Shown piece after piece: positions 9,636 through 17,611 of a stretch of 64,000 nucleotides of DNA. Each line of letters opens with the position of its first letter. Positions within the stretch are counted from its first letter, which is position 1. The notes under the pieces are model-generated. The model worked only from the letters and a program-made list of their open reading frames with translations, ran no database searches and had not been told where the DNA came from. The stretch is taken from NCBI RefSeq assembly GCF_013266755.1, contig NZ_JABRWJ010000006.1, forward strand, positions 434,001 to 498,000, read 5' to 3'. The position numbers and the translations under genes were made by a program. Origin of the DNA: Pseudaquabacterium terrae. GTDB lineage: Bacteria > Pseudomonadota > Gammaproteobacteria > Burkholderiales > Burkholderiaceae_C.

Positions 9636-9699
9636 CGGCCGCCCGAAGGCACTGATGCGCCCCCTCGGGGGGCAGCGAACGAAGTGAGCGTGGGGGGGT
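9636..9699 (-). repeat. Dispersed intergenic repeat, copy A
   Basis: A GC-rich sequence with the core CCCCCTCGGGGGG and GCGAACGAAGTGAGC. A close relative lies at 61680-61742. In both places it stands just upstream of a minus-strand start codon, and the similarity continues nearly to the ATG. Confidence 0.75.
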
Positions 9700-9703
9700 C
9701 ATC

Positions 9704-10336
9704 CTAGGTGCCTGCCACCGCGTCGCGCTGCGCTGCGCGTTCGAGGCAGCTCTTGAGTGTCATCAGCGCGCGCCGCACCCAGCTCTTCACGGTGCCGAGG
9801 GGCTCACGCAGCTGCTCGGCGACCTCGGCGTGCGACAAGCCGTCGAAGAAGGCCAGCGCGACGCTCTGGCGCTGCTGCGCCGACAAGCCCTGCATGCAGT
9901 GCGCGAGCTCGCGCGCATCGGCCGCCCGCTGCAGCAGCTCGGCGGGGCCGGGGCTGTCGTCGGCCAAACGCTGGTCGAGGTCGGGCCGGTCGTCGTCGTC
10001 ATCGTCGGCGTGCACGCTTTCCAGCCGCGGCTGCGACTGCGCGCGGCGCAGGCTGTCGATCGCCTTGTTGCGGGCGATGTGCGTCAACCAGGTCAAGGGC
10101 TGCGACTGCTGCGCATCGAAGCTGCCGGCGGCCTTCCAGGCGCTGACATAGACCTCCTGCAGCAGGTCTTCGGCGATCGCGCGGTCGCGCTGGATGCGCA
10201 GCACCACGCCGAACAGGTGGGCGCTGGTCGCGTCGTAGAGCTGCTTGAAGGCCTGGCGATCGCCGAGCGCAGCGCGCGACAGCTGCTGCGCCAGCACGCG
10301 GCTCTTCTGGCTCCAATCTTCGGGGGCGGTCTTCAT
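9704..10336 (-). CDS. ECF RNA polymerase sigma factor (SigK-like)
   Basis: 210 residues. Sigma-70 region 2 spans about residues 25-95 with AIAEDLLQEVYVSAWKAAGS and LTWLTHIARNKAIDSLRR. Region 4 is at about 145-200 with LSAQQRQSVALAFFDGLSH and LGTVKSWVRRALMTLK. An acidic linker with six Asp in a row separates them. It is upstream of an RskA-type anti-sigma gene in the same direction, the usual sigma/anti-sigma pair, and is probably autoregulated. Divergent from purU with about 59 bases between them. Confidence 0.92.
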   Translation of the reverse strand: MKTAPEDWSQKSRVLAQQLSRAALGDRQAFKQLYDATSAHLFGVVLRIQRDRAIAEDLLQEVYVSAWKAAGSFDAQQSQPLTWLTHIARNKAIDSLRRAQSQPRLESVHADDDDDDRPDLDQRLADDSPGPAELLQRAADARELAHCMQGLSAQQRQSVALAFFDGLSHAEVAEQLREPLGTVKSWVRRALMTLKSCLERAAQRDAVAGT

Positions 10337-10381
10337 GGTCGGGGGCGGCGGGCCGATTCTGCCCGCGAGCAGGCGGGTTCA

Positions 10382-10387
10382 TACAAT
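10382..10387 (+). promoter_or_regulatory. Possible -10 box for purU
   Basis: TACAAT lies nine bases before the purU ATG, which would place transcription start close to the start codon. There is no good -35 match, so this is tentative. Confidence 0.3.
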
Positions 10388-10395
10388 CCGCGCCC

Positions 10396-11280
10396 ATGCC
10401 GCGCGAACACGAATTCATCCTCACGCTGTCCTGCCGCGATCAGACGGGCATCGTCTATGCCGTCTCGGGGCTGCTGTTCCAGGCCGGTTGCAACATCATC
10501 GACTCGCAGCAGTTCGGCGACGTGCAGGGCGAGGACGCCACGGGCCTGTTCTTCATGCGCGTGCACTTCGCCGCGCCGCCGCACCTGGCCGACGCGGCGA
10601 TGCTCGAGAACCTGTTCGCCCATGTGCGCGGCCAGTTCCAGATGGAGGCGCGCTTCCACGCCGTCGCGCAGCGCCCGCGCCTGCTGCTGATGGTCAGCCA
10701 GCACGGGCATTGCCTGAACGACCTGCTGTTTCGCGTCAAGAGCGGCCAGCTCGATGTCGACATCCTCGGCATCGTCTCGAACCACGCGACGTACGCGACG
10801 CTGGCCGACAGCTACGGCATCAGCTTCCACCACCTGCCGCTGCCCACCGGCAGCGATGCGGCGACCAAGCGCGCGCAGGAGCGCGAGATCGAGGCGATCG
10901 TCGAACGCGAGCGCATCGACCTGGTCGTGCTGGCGCGCTACATGCAGATCCTGAGCGCCGAGTTCTGCGGCGCGCTCAAGGGCCGCGCGATCAACATCCA
11001 TCACAGCTTCCTGCCGAGCTTCAAGGGGGCCAAGCCGTACTTCCAGGCCCATGCGCGCGGCGTCAAGCTGATCGGCGCGACCGCCCACTACGTCACCGCC
11101 GACCTCGACGAGGGGCCGATCATCGAGCAGGATGTCGAGCGCGTCGACCATTCGCTGTCGGCCGAGGACTTGACGGCCGTCGGCCGCGACGTCGAAAGCG
11201 TCGTGCTGGCGCGCGCGGTGCGCTGGCATGTCGAGCGCCGCGTGCTGATGAACGGCCACAAGACCGTGGTTTTCCGCTAG
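10396..11280 (+). CDS. purU: Formyltetrahydrofolate deformylase
   Basis: Hydrolyses 10-formyl-tetrahydrofolate to formate and tetrahydrofolate, balancing the one-carbon pool. 294 residues. An N-terminal ACT domain (HEFILTLSCRDQTGIVYAVS) is followed by a formyltransferase fold with LARYMQILS and INIHHSFLPSFKGAKPY, which holds the conserved Asn-His pair. The catalytic Asp is in ATAHYVTADLDEGPII. Length and order match PurU. It heads a run of plus-strand genes with short gaps. Confidence 0.94.
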   Translation: MPREHEFILTLSCRDQTGIVYAVSGLLFQAGCNIIDSQQFGDVQGEDATGLFFMRVHFAAPPHLADAAMLENLFAHVRGQFQMEARFHAVAQRPRLLLMVSQHGHCLNDLLFRVKSGQLDVDILGIVSNHATYATLADSYGISFHHLPLPTGSDAATKRAQEREIEAIVERERIDLVVLARYMQILSAEFCGALKGRAINIHHSFLPSFKGAKPYFQAHARGVKLIGATAHYVTADLDEGPIIEQDVERVDHSLSAEDLTAVGRDVESVVLARAVRWHVERRVLMNGHKTVVFR

Positions 11281-11289
11281 AAGGCTGCC

Positions 11290-11739
11290 ATGCCGCGCAC
11301 CAAGCCGCCCGCTGTGTTGATGACCACGCCCGACGAGGTCGAGGCCCAGTTCTACGAGGCACTGCGCGAGGGCGACCTCGACAAGCTGATGGCGCTGTGG
11401 TCCGACGACGACGAGATCGTCTGCGTGCACCCCGGCGGCCCGCGCGTGATCGGCCCGCGCGCGGTGCGTGCGGCGTTCGAGGCGATCTTCGCCAGCGGCC
11501 GCATCGTCGCCCAGCCGGAGAAGGTGCACCGCGTGCAGCTGATGGACGCGGCCATGCACAACGTCGTCGAGCGCATCGAGATCGGCAACCCGAAGCAGGG
11601 TCGCCACGTCGCCTTCGTCGTCGCGACCAACGTCTACCACCGCACGACGCAGGGCTGGCGGCTGGTGGCGCACCACGCCAGCCCGGGCACCGATGTCGAG
11701 ACGCCGGAGATCGCCGAAGCGCCCTCGACACTGCATTGA
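11290..11739 (+). CDS. NTF2-like (SnoaL/DUF4440-type) protein
   Basis: 149 residues with the cone-shaped NTF2-like fold pattern: an N-terminal helix EAQFYEALREGDLDKLMALW, then WSDDDEIVCVHPGGPRVIG and a C-terminal strand TTQGWRLVAHHASPG. Members range from small enzymes to binding proteins, so no reaction can be named. It begins nine bases after purU and ends five bases before a hydrolase gene, so it is in the same operon. Confidence 0.75.
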   Translation: MPRTKPPAVLMTTPDEVEAQFYEALREGDLDKLMALWSDDDEIVCVHPGGPRVIGPRAVRAAFEAIFASGRIVAQPEKVHRVQLMDAAMHNVVERIEIGNPKQGRHVAFVVATNVYHRTTQGWRLVAHHASPGTDVETPEIAEAPSTLH

Positions 11740-11744
11740 CGACG

Positions 11745-12716
11745 ATGGAGCGTTTTGCGGCACCGTGGTGGCTGCCGGGCGGCAACGCCCAGACGATCTG
11801 GCCGGCGCTGGTCTCACGGCGCCGCTCCGATGCCGCCGTGCCGGCGCTGCGGCGCGAGCGCTGGGACACGCCGGACGGCGACTTCATCGACGTCGACTTC
11901 GCCGACCCGCCGACGCCCGACGCGCCCTGGCTGGTGCTGTTCCACGGCCTCGAAGGCACGGTGCGCAGCCACTACGTCGGATCGTTCGCCGCCGCCGCTC
12001 GAGCCGGCGGCTGGGGTTTCGCGCTGCCGTACTTCCGCGGCTGCTCGGGCGAGCTCAACCGCGCGCCGCGCGGCTACCACTCGGGCGACCACGAGGAAGT
12101 GGGCTGGATCCTCGGCCGCCTGCGTGCGCGCAGCGCGGCGCCGCTGCGCGCCGTCGGCGTATCGCTCGGCGGCAATGCGCTGCTGCGCTGGGCCGAGGAA
12201 GCAGGAGAAGCGGCCGCGCCGGTGGCCGCCGCGGTCGCCGCGGTCTGCTCGCCGCTCGACCTGGCGGCGGTCGGCCGCGCGATCGGCCGCGGCTTCAACC
12301 GCCTGACCTACACGCGCATGTTCCTGCGCACACTGAAACCGAAGGCGCTGGCCAAGCTGGCGCAGCATCCGGGGCTGTTCGACCGCCAGCGCCTGCTCGC
12401 CGCGCGCGACCTGTACGAGTTCGACAACGTCTTCACGGCGCCGCTGCACGGCTTTCGCGACACCGATGACTACTATTCGCGGGCCTCGGCCAAGCCGCAC
12501 CTGCGCCGCATCCGCATCCCCGCGCTGGTGTTGAACGCGCGCAACGATCCCTTCGTGCCGGCTGCCAGCTTGCCGCAGGCGCACGAGGTGTCGCGTTTCG
12601 TCACGCTGTGGCAACCGCCGCACGGCGGGCACGTCGGCTTTCCGGGCGGCCGCTTCCCGGGCCATGTGCTGACCCTTCCGGAAGCGGTGCTGGGCTGGAT
12701 GCGGCACGTCACCTGA
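11745..12716 (+). CDS. YheT-family alpha/beta hydrolase
   Basis: 323 residues. The family N-terminus WWLPGGNAQTIWPALV is clear. The nucleophile elbow is VGVSLGGNALLRW (Ser near residue 142), with candidate acid Asp in LNARNDPFVP and His in PPHGGHVGF. YheT/ABHD-type hydrolases act on esters, but the physiological substrate is not known. The start ATG at 11745 gives the family's usual beginning; longer readings upstream in this frame run through purU and are shadows. Confidence 0.88.
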   Translation: MERFAAPWWLPGGNAQTIWPALVSRRRSDAAVPALRRERWDTPDGDFIDVDFADPPTPDAPWLVLFHGLEGTVRSHYVGSFAAAARAGGWGFALPYFRGCSGELNRAPRGYHSGDHEEVGWILGRLRARSAAPLRAVGVSLGGNALLRWAEEAGEAAAPVAAAVAAVCSPLDLAAVGRAIGRGFNRLTYTRMFLRTLKPKALAKLAQHPGLFDRQRLLAARDLYEFDNVFTAPLHGFRDTDDYYSRASAKPHLRRIRIPALVLNARNDPFVPAASLPQAHEVSRFVTLWQPPHGGHVGFPGGRFPGHVLTLPEAVLGWMRHVT

Positions 12717-12731
12717 GCTAAGGTAAGCCGC

Positions 12732-13265
12732 ATGGACGAGATCGTCTTGGCGGCGATGCGCAAGTGGCCCAACGTGCCGCATTGCTACGGCTGGCTGGCG
12801 CTCGATGCGCGCGGTGACTGGTATCTGCGGGACGAGCTGGCGCAGCGGGCTGGTCCCTTCCCGCGCATCAAGGGCAGCCGCATCGAGCACGACCGCTTCA
12901 AGACCTTCATCGGCCGCAACTACACCAGCGACGACGCCGGCCGCTGGTTCTTCCAGAACGGCCCGCAGCGCGTCTACGTGCAGCTCGAGGTCGCGCCGTG
13001 GATCTGGCGCCTCGAAGGGCCCGGCGAACGGCCGGCGATCACCAGCCATACCGGCAAACCGACTCAACTGCGCAGCGCCTGGCTCGACGACGACGGGCGC
13101 CTGTTCCTCGACACCACGCTCGGCTTCGGCCTCGTGCACAGCCAGGACATGGGCACCGCCGCGCAGGCCGTCGAGGCCTCGCAATGGACGCCGATGCCGC
13201 TGCGCTTCGACGACGCACCGGGCCGTTTCGGCTATCAACTCGATCCGCAGCAAGACGGCTCCTGA
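12732..13265 (+). CDS. Conserved hypothetical protein (Burkholderiales)
   Basis: 177 residues, soluble, rich in aromatic residues. Conserved-looking stretches are MRKWPNVPHCYGWLALDARG, DDAGRWFFQNGPQRVYVQLE and QDMGTAAQAVEAS. I recall similar proteins annotated as a DUF2946-type family in Burkholderiales, but I cannot confirm the number. No enzyme motif or signal peptide is visible. It is fifteen bases downstream of the hydrolase gene and convergent with the cytochrome gene. Confidence 0.75.
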   Translation: MDEIVLAAMRKWPNVPHCYGWLALDARGDWYLRDELAQRAGPFPRIKGSRIEHDRFKTFIGRNYTSDDAGRWFFQNGPQRVYVQLEVAPWIWRLEGPGERPAITSHTGKPTQLRSAWLDDDGRLFLDTTLGFGLVHSQDMGTAAQAVEASQWTPMPLRFDDAPGRFGYQLDPQQDGS

Positions 13266-13332
13266 CGGGCAGGGGCGCCTCGGCCCCGATCCGGATGCTT
13301 ACGCAGCATCGGGGCAGCTGGATGCGGGCATG

Positions 13333-13357
13333 AAAAAAGCCGGCGCGCGGCCGGCTT
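13333..13357 (-). terminator. Intrinsic terminator for the cytochrome c gene
   Basis: Inverted repeat AAGCCGGC/GGCCGGCTT-type at 13337-13357 with six A on the plus strand (13333-13338), which gives a U-tail on the minus transcript. It lies 23 bases after the cytochrome stop. Confidence 0.7.
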
Positions 13358-13380
13358 CTTCGATGGGGGTGGGGCGGGCC

Positions 13381-13950
13381 TTACTTCGACGCACCCGCCG
13401 CGACGCTGGCGGCGGCGGCCGGGGGCTGCGGCTCGGCAAGACTTGCACCGGACTGGTTGGCCATGTAGACCACCGCGCGGCCGATCTCGACGTCGTTGAA
13501 CTCGCCACCGCCTTGCGGCGGCATGCTGCCCTTGCCCTTCAGCGCCGCCTGCAGCAGCCCGGCGTAGCCGGCCTTCAGGCGCGGGCCCCAGGCCGCGGCA
13601 TCGGCGAGCTTGGGTGCATTCAATGCGCCCGTGGCGTGGCAGCTGGCGCATTGCGCCTGGAAGACCTGGTCGCCGTTCTTCAATGCGGCCGGGTCGTTGA
13701 CGTCCTTGACCTCGACCGAGCCGACCGGGCGGATGCGGCGGGCCACCGCTTCGGCCGACATGCCGTCGCTGCCCGCGCCGGACTTCGTGCCGAAGGCGAC
13801 GAAGTTGGTCAGCATGATGATCACGACCACCGGCACGACGAACGAGGCGACGATCGTGACGATCAACTGCTTCGGGGTCTTGATCGGGCCTTCGTGAGGC
13901 GCATCGTGCGCCGCGTGGTCTTGGTGTTTTGAATGCTGGGCGTCGCTCAT
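13381..13950 (-). CDS. Membrane-anchored c-type cytochrome (cytochrome c5 type)
   Basis: 189 residues. A His-rich cytoplasmic start (HSKHQDHAAHDAPHEG) is followed by one membrane helix (LIVTIVASFVVPVVVIIML) at about residues 29-47. The periplasmic domain carries the haem site CASCHATG near residue 100 and a probable distal Met in GSMPPQGGG near 142. This fits the cytochrome c5/CytC class-I electron carriers seen in Burkholderiales. A perfect TATAAT sits on the minus strand at 14020-14015, about 65 bases before the ATG, though the -35 is poor. Confidence 0.88.
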   Translation of the reverse strand: MSDAQHSKHQDHAAHDAPHEGPIKTPKQLIVTIVASFVVPVVVIIMLTNFVAFGTKSGAGSDGMSAEAVARRIRPVGSVEVKDVNDPAALKNGDQVFQAQCASCHATGALNAPKLADAAAWGPRLKAGYAGLLQAALKGKGSMPPQGGGEFNDVEIGRAVVYMANQSGASLAEPQPPAAAASVAAGASK

Positions 13951-14076
13951 GGAATCCTCGTGCCGGGGCGGCGTTCTCGGGCGCCGGGGGCGGACCCCCG
14001 AGCAAAACCGGTCGATTATAACGAGCGGTCCGTGCCCGTCCGGGCTTGCACTAGAATGCCAGGCTCCATCGGCGCA

Positions 14077-14151
14077 GCGACCGTGGTGAAGTGGATATCA
14101 TTGGGCCCTCCGAAGGCCTAGTCGCAAGTTCGATCCTTGCCGGTCGCGCCA
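14077..14151 (+). tRNA. tRNA-Arg (anticodon CCG)
   Basis: Folds as a full cloverleaf. The acceptor stem GCGACCG (14077-14083) pairs with CGGTCGC (14141-14147). The D arm is GTGA/TCAT with GG in the loop. The anticodon stem GGGCC/GGCCT holds the loop CTCCGAA, so the anticodon is CCG and reads CGG (Arg). The T arm GCAAG/CTTGC holds TTCGATC. A discriminator G and an encoded CCA (14149-14151) end it. A -10-like TAGAAT lies at 14052-14057. Confidence 0.93.
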
Positions 14152-14190
14152 CCCCCCTCTCGGCTCCCGTTCGGGCCACCCCCTCCCACC

Positions 14191-15183
14191 TTGCCGTGGC
14201 AAAGCGTTCGCTCGCACGGGTGCGTGTGCGGCGTGGCGGTGCTGGTCGCGCTGCTGGCCGGCTGCGCCAGCGGGCCGGCGCCGAAGCCGGGGCCTGGCGT
14301 CTCGCCCCCATCGGCACCGGGAGCGGCCCGTGACGACCGCGATGGCCCTGGCCCCGAGCCACCGCCCGACCTGCATCGCGTGCCCGATGCCGAGCCGCGG
14401 CTCGAGACCCCGCGCAGCGGCGGGCCGAACAAGCCGTATGAAATGCTCGGCCAGAGCTACGAGCCGGCCAAGGGCGACCCGGCGCTGGTCGAGCGCGGTC
14501 TCGCGTCCTGGTATGGCCGCAAGTTCCACGGCCGGCCGACCGCCAGCGGCGAGACCTACAACATGTACGCGATGTCGGCCGCGCACAAGACGATGCCGAT
14601 TCCCAGTTATGCGCGGGTGCGCAACCCGGCCAACGGGCGCGAGGTCATCGTGCGCATCAACGACCGCGGGCCCTTCCACCGCGGCCGCATCGTCGACCTG
14701 AGCTACACCGCGGCGCTCAAGCTCGGCGTGCTGAACGGCATCGCGCCGGTCGAGCTCGAGCGCATCACCTACGAGGCGATTCGAACCGGCAGCTGGCGCC
14801 GCGCGGAGGCCGACACGGCGCTCGCTGCGGCCGTGCCGCCCCCGAACGACACCGTGCCGGCGACAGCAGCAGTTGCGCCCGACATCCGGCCGGCGCAGGA
14901 GATGGCCGCGGCGACGCCGGCCTCGACCACCGCGCTGACCCCGGCCGCCCGCGGCTTCTGGCTGCAGCTCGGCGCCTTTCGCCAGCGCGAAGGAGCCCTC
15001 GAGCTGCAACGCGAGGTGCAGCGCCGGGTCGATTGGCTTGCGCCGCTGCTCGCGGTGTTCGGCGAGCGCAGCCTGCACCGCCTGCAGGCGGGGCCGTACA
15101 CCAGTCGCGACGAAGCGAACCAGGTCGCCGAGCGGCTGCGCGAGGTGTTGCAGCTGTTGCCGTTGATCGTCGAACGACGCTAG
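14191..15183 (+). CDS. rlpA: RlpA-like septal ring lytic transglycosylase (lipoprotein)
   Basis: An outer-membrane lipoprotein that cleaves glycan strands lacking stem peptides. The lipobox is VALLAGC, followed by a Pro-rich linker. The double-psi beta-barrel domain begins at GLASWYGRKFHGRPTASGE and contains VRINDRGPFHRGRIVDLS. The C-terminal SPOR domain (GFWLQLGAFRQREGALEL to the end) binds denuded septal peptidoglycan. The open frame reaches back to 14137, but that start would lie inside the tRNA. TTG 14191 or GTG 14224 are more likely; I chose TTG because it keeps a positively charged signal-peptide head. The start is therefore uncertain. Confidence 0.85.
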   Translation: MPWQSVRSHGCVCGVAVLVALLAGCASGPAPKPGPGVSPPSAPGAARDDRDGPGPEPPPDLHRVPDAEPRLETPRSGGPNKPYEMLGQSYEPAKGDPALVERGLASWYGRKFHGRPTASGETYNMYAMSAAHKTMPIPSYARVRNPANGREVIVRINDRGPFHRGRIVDLSYTAALKLGVLNGIAPVELERITYEAIRTGSWRRAEADTALAAAVPPPNDTVPATAAVAPDIRPAQEMAAATPASTTALTPAARGFWLQLGAFRQREGALELQREVQRRVDWLAPLLAVFGERSLHRLQAGPYTSRDEANQVAERLREVLQLLPLIVERR

Positions 15184-15281
15184 GCCGCCCCATCGCGGCT
15201 GGGCCGCGGGCCCTTCGTTTGCTGCAGCGGCCACTGGTGTCAGCCTTTGTCAGTGACTTGCGGGCCGCGGGCCTTGCGGGC

Positions 15282-16592
15282 ATGCTGCGCCGAACCTCGA
15301 AGGAGCCGCGCTTGGGTCGCCCGATCGAATTGCCGCTGCAGGCCGCATTGCCCCCGTGTGAAACGCTGGGGCCCGAGTTCGCGCGCGTGCGGGCGCTGTC
15401 GGCGACGCTGACCGAGGGCCTCGATGCCGAGGACCAGGCGCTGCAGTCGATGCCCGATGCCAGCCCGACCAAGTGGCATCTGGCGCACACCAGCTGGTTC
15501 TTCGAGACGCTGTTGCTGCGGCCCCATGCGGCCGGCTACCACGCGCACGATGCGCGTTATGCGCTGCTGTTCAATTCGTACTACGAGGCGCTGGGGCCGC
15601 GCCATCCGCGGCCGCAGCGCGGGATGTTGAGCCGGCCGACGCTGGCCGAGGTCTGGGCCTACCGGCGCCATGTCGACGCTGCCGTGCAGCACTTCATCGA
15701 GTGCGCGTCGCCGGCCGCGTGGAGCGCCGCCGCGCCGATCCTCGCGCTCGGTCTGCAGCACGAGCAACAGCACCAGGAGCTGATGCTGACCGACCTGCTG
15801 CACGCGTTCTCGCTGAACCCGCTGGCGCCGGCCTGGCGCGGCGGCGTCGTGCCCGCCAGCGGCACGGCCGAGCCGCTGCGCTGGCACGGCCTGGATCCCG
15901 GCCTGGTCGAAATCGGCCACGACGGTGCCGGCTTCGCCTTCGACAACGAGCTGCCGCGCCACCGTGTCTTCGTCGCGCCGTTCGAGCTCGCGAATCGGCT
16001 GGTCAGCAATGCCGACTACCGCGACTTTATCGACGACGGCGGCTACCGCCGGCCGGCGCTGTGGTTGTCCGACGGCTGGGCGCTGGCGCAGGCGCAGGGC
16101 TGGCACGCGCCGCCGTACTGGCAGCCCGACGACGACGGCGGCTGGCGCCAGTTCACGCTGCACGGCTTGCAGGCCATCGATCCGGCGGCGCCGGTGTGCC
16201 ACCTGTCGGCCTACGAAGCGGCCGCCTACGCGGCCTGGGCCGGGGCGCGGCTGCCGACCGAGTTCGAGTGGGAGACCGCCGCACGACATTCATCGACGGA
16301 CGCTTCAATGACACGTTATCAGCTCGACCGCATGCTGCCGCAGCCGTCGCCGGGCCTGCTCGGCGAAGCCTGGCAGTGGACCTCGTCGGCTTATGCGCCG
16401 TACCCGGGCTTTCGGCCGCTGGCCGGGCCGGCGGCGGAGTACAACGGCAAGTTCATGGTCAACCAGCTGGTGCTGCGCGGCGGCAGCTGCGCGACGCCGC
16501 CGGGCCATGCGCGGGTCAGCTACCGCAACTTCTTCCCGGCTGCGGCGCGCTGGCAGTTCAGCGGGCTGCGGCTGGCGCGCGACGCCCGATGA
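15282..16592 (+). CDS. egtB: Ergothioneine synthase EgtB (iron-dependent sulfoxide synthase)
   Basis: Joins a sulfur donor to trimethyl-histidine (hercynine) using oxygen and non-haem iron. The N-terminal DinB-like half holds the iron motif HEQQHQE (in LGLQHEQQHQELMLTD) and an earlier candidate His in SPTKWHLAHTSWFFE. The C-terminal half is an FGE-sulfatase-like domain (NADYRDFIDDGGYR, LPTEFEWE, LRGGSCATPPGHARVSYRNF). Start is taken as ATG 15282; TTG 15312, eight bases after AAGGAG, is a good alternative. Length of about 436 is normal. It overlaps egtD by four bases. Confidence 0.9.
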   Translation: MLRRTSKEPRLGRPIELPLQAALPPCETLGPEFARVRALSATLTEGLDAEDQALQSMPDASPTKWHLAHTSWFFETLLLRPHAAGYHAHDARYALLFNSYYEALGPRHPRPQRGMLSRPTLAEVWAYRRHVDAAVQHFIECASPAAWSAAAPILALGLQHEQQHQELMLTDLLHAFSLNPLAPAWRGGVVPASGTAEPLRWHGLDPGLVEIGHDGAGFAFDNELPRHRVFVAPFELANRLVSNADYRDFIDDGGYRRPALWLSDGWALAQAQGWHAPPYWQPDDDGGWRQFTLHGLQAIDPAAPVCHLSAYEAAAYAAWAGARLPTEFEWETAARHSSTDASMTRYQLDRMLPQPSPGLLGEAWQWTSSAYAPYPGFRPLAGPAAEYNGKFMVNQLVLRGGSCATPPGHARVSYRNFFPAAARWQFSGLRLARDAR

Positions 16593-17539
16593 ATGCGGTC
16601 ACCGACCCCTGGGTGCGCCACCCGCTGGCGATCGCGCTGCTCGAGGGCTTGCGGCACCGGCCGCGCGCGGTGGCGCCGAAGTACTTCTACGACGCGGCCG
16701 GCTCGGCGCTGTTCGACCGCATCTGCGAGCTGCCCGAGTACTACCCTACGCGCACCGAGACCGCGCTGCTGGCCGCGCATGCGCACGAGATGGCCGAGTG
16801 CATCGGACCGGCGGCGGAGCTGGTCGAATACGGCGCCGGCTCGCTGCGCAAGATCCGGCTGTTGCTGGCGGCGCTGCAGCGCCCGGCGCGCTACCTGCCG
16901 ATCGATTTGTCGGCCGAACACCTGCAGTGGCATGCGCAGCAGCTGGCCGAGGATCACCGCGACCTGCCGGTGCAGCCGCTGGTCGCCGATTTCGCCGCCG
17001 ACATCGTGCTGCCGCCGATGCTGCCGGCAGCGCGCCGCCGCGTCGGCTTCTTTCCCGGCTCGTCGATCGGCAACTTCACGCCCGACGAAGCGCGTGCCTT
17101 CCTGCAGCGCAGCGCCCGCGACCTGCGCGGCGGCGGCCTGCTGATCGGTGTCGATCTGGTCAAGGACCCGGCGCTGCTGCACCGCGCGTACAACGATGAC
17201 GCCGGCGTCACGGCAGCCTTCAACAAGAACCTGCTGGCGCGCGCGAATCGCGAGCTCGGCGCCAATTTTGATCTCGACGGATTTCATCACTACGCGTTCT
17301 ACGACCCGGTGGCCCAGCGCATCGAGATGCACCTGGTCAGCGCGCGGCGCCAGGTCGTGCGGCTGTGCGGCGAGTCCTTCGTGTTCGAGCAGGGCGAGAC
17401 GCTGCACACCGAGATCTCCTGCAAGTACACGGTCGATGGTTTCCGTTCGCTCGCGCACAGCGCGGGTTGGCGGCCGCAGGCGGTTTGGGTCGATCCGCAG
17501 CAGCTGTTCAGCGTGCACTGGCTGGCGGCGCAGAGCTGA
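16589..17539 (+). CDS. egtD: L-histidine N-alpha-methyltransferase EgtD
   Basis: Trimethylates histidine to hercynine with SAM, the first step of ergothioneine synthesis. 316 residues, close to the 321 of the mycobacterial enzyme. Visible are the family N-terminus APKYFYDAAGSALFDRICEL, the SAM loop ELVEYGAGSLRKIRLLL near residue 80, and GFFPGSSIGNF near 150. The start ATG overlaps the egtB stop (ATGA), so EgtB and EgtD are made together. No egtA, egtC or lyase gene adjoins. Confidence 0.93.
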   Translation: MNAVTDPWVRHPLAIALLEGLRHRPRAVAPKYFYDAAGSALFDRICELPEYYPTRTETALLAAHAHEMAECIGPAAELVEYGAGSLRKIRLLLAALQRPARYLPIDLSAEHLQWHAQQLAEDHRDLPVQPLVADFAADIVLPPMLPAARRRVGFFPGSSIGNFTPDEARAFLQRSARDLRGGGLLIGVDLVKDPALLHRAYNDDAGVTAAFNKNLLARANRELGANFDLDGFHHYAFYDPVAQRIEMHLVSARRQVVRLCGESFVFEQGETLHTEISCKYTVDGFRSLAHSAGWRPQAVWVDPQQLFSVHWLAAQS

Positions 17540-17611
17540 GTCGTTCGGCCGCGACAATCGCGGCGCGCTTCACACCGCGTTTACCGATGCGCGGCATGCT
17601 GCCGCGCCGTG

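Noticed and set aside
14137-14190. N-terminal extension of rlpA
   Set aside because: It would code through the tRNA-Arg 3' half and gives a Pro-rich, non-signal sequence before the lipobox region.
15282-17539. egtB-like gene considered as senA of a selenoneine cluster
   Set aside because: There is an EgtD partner and no SenB-like glycosyltransferase or selD next to it.
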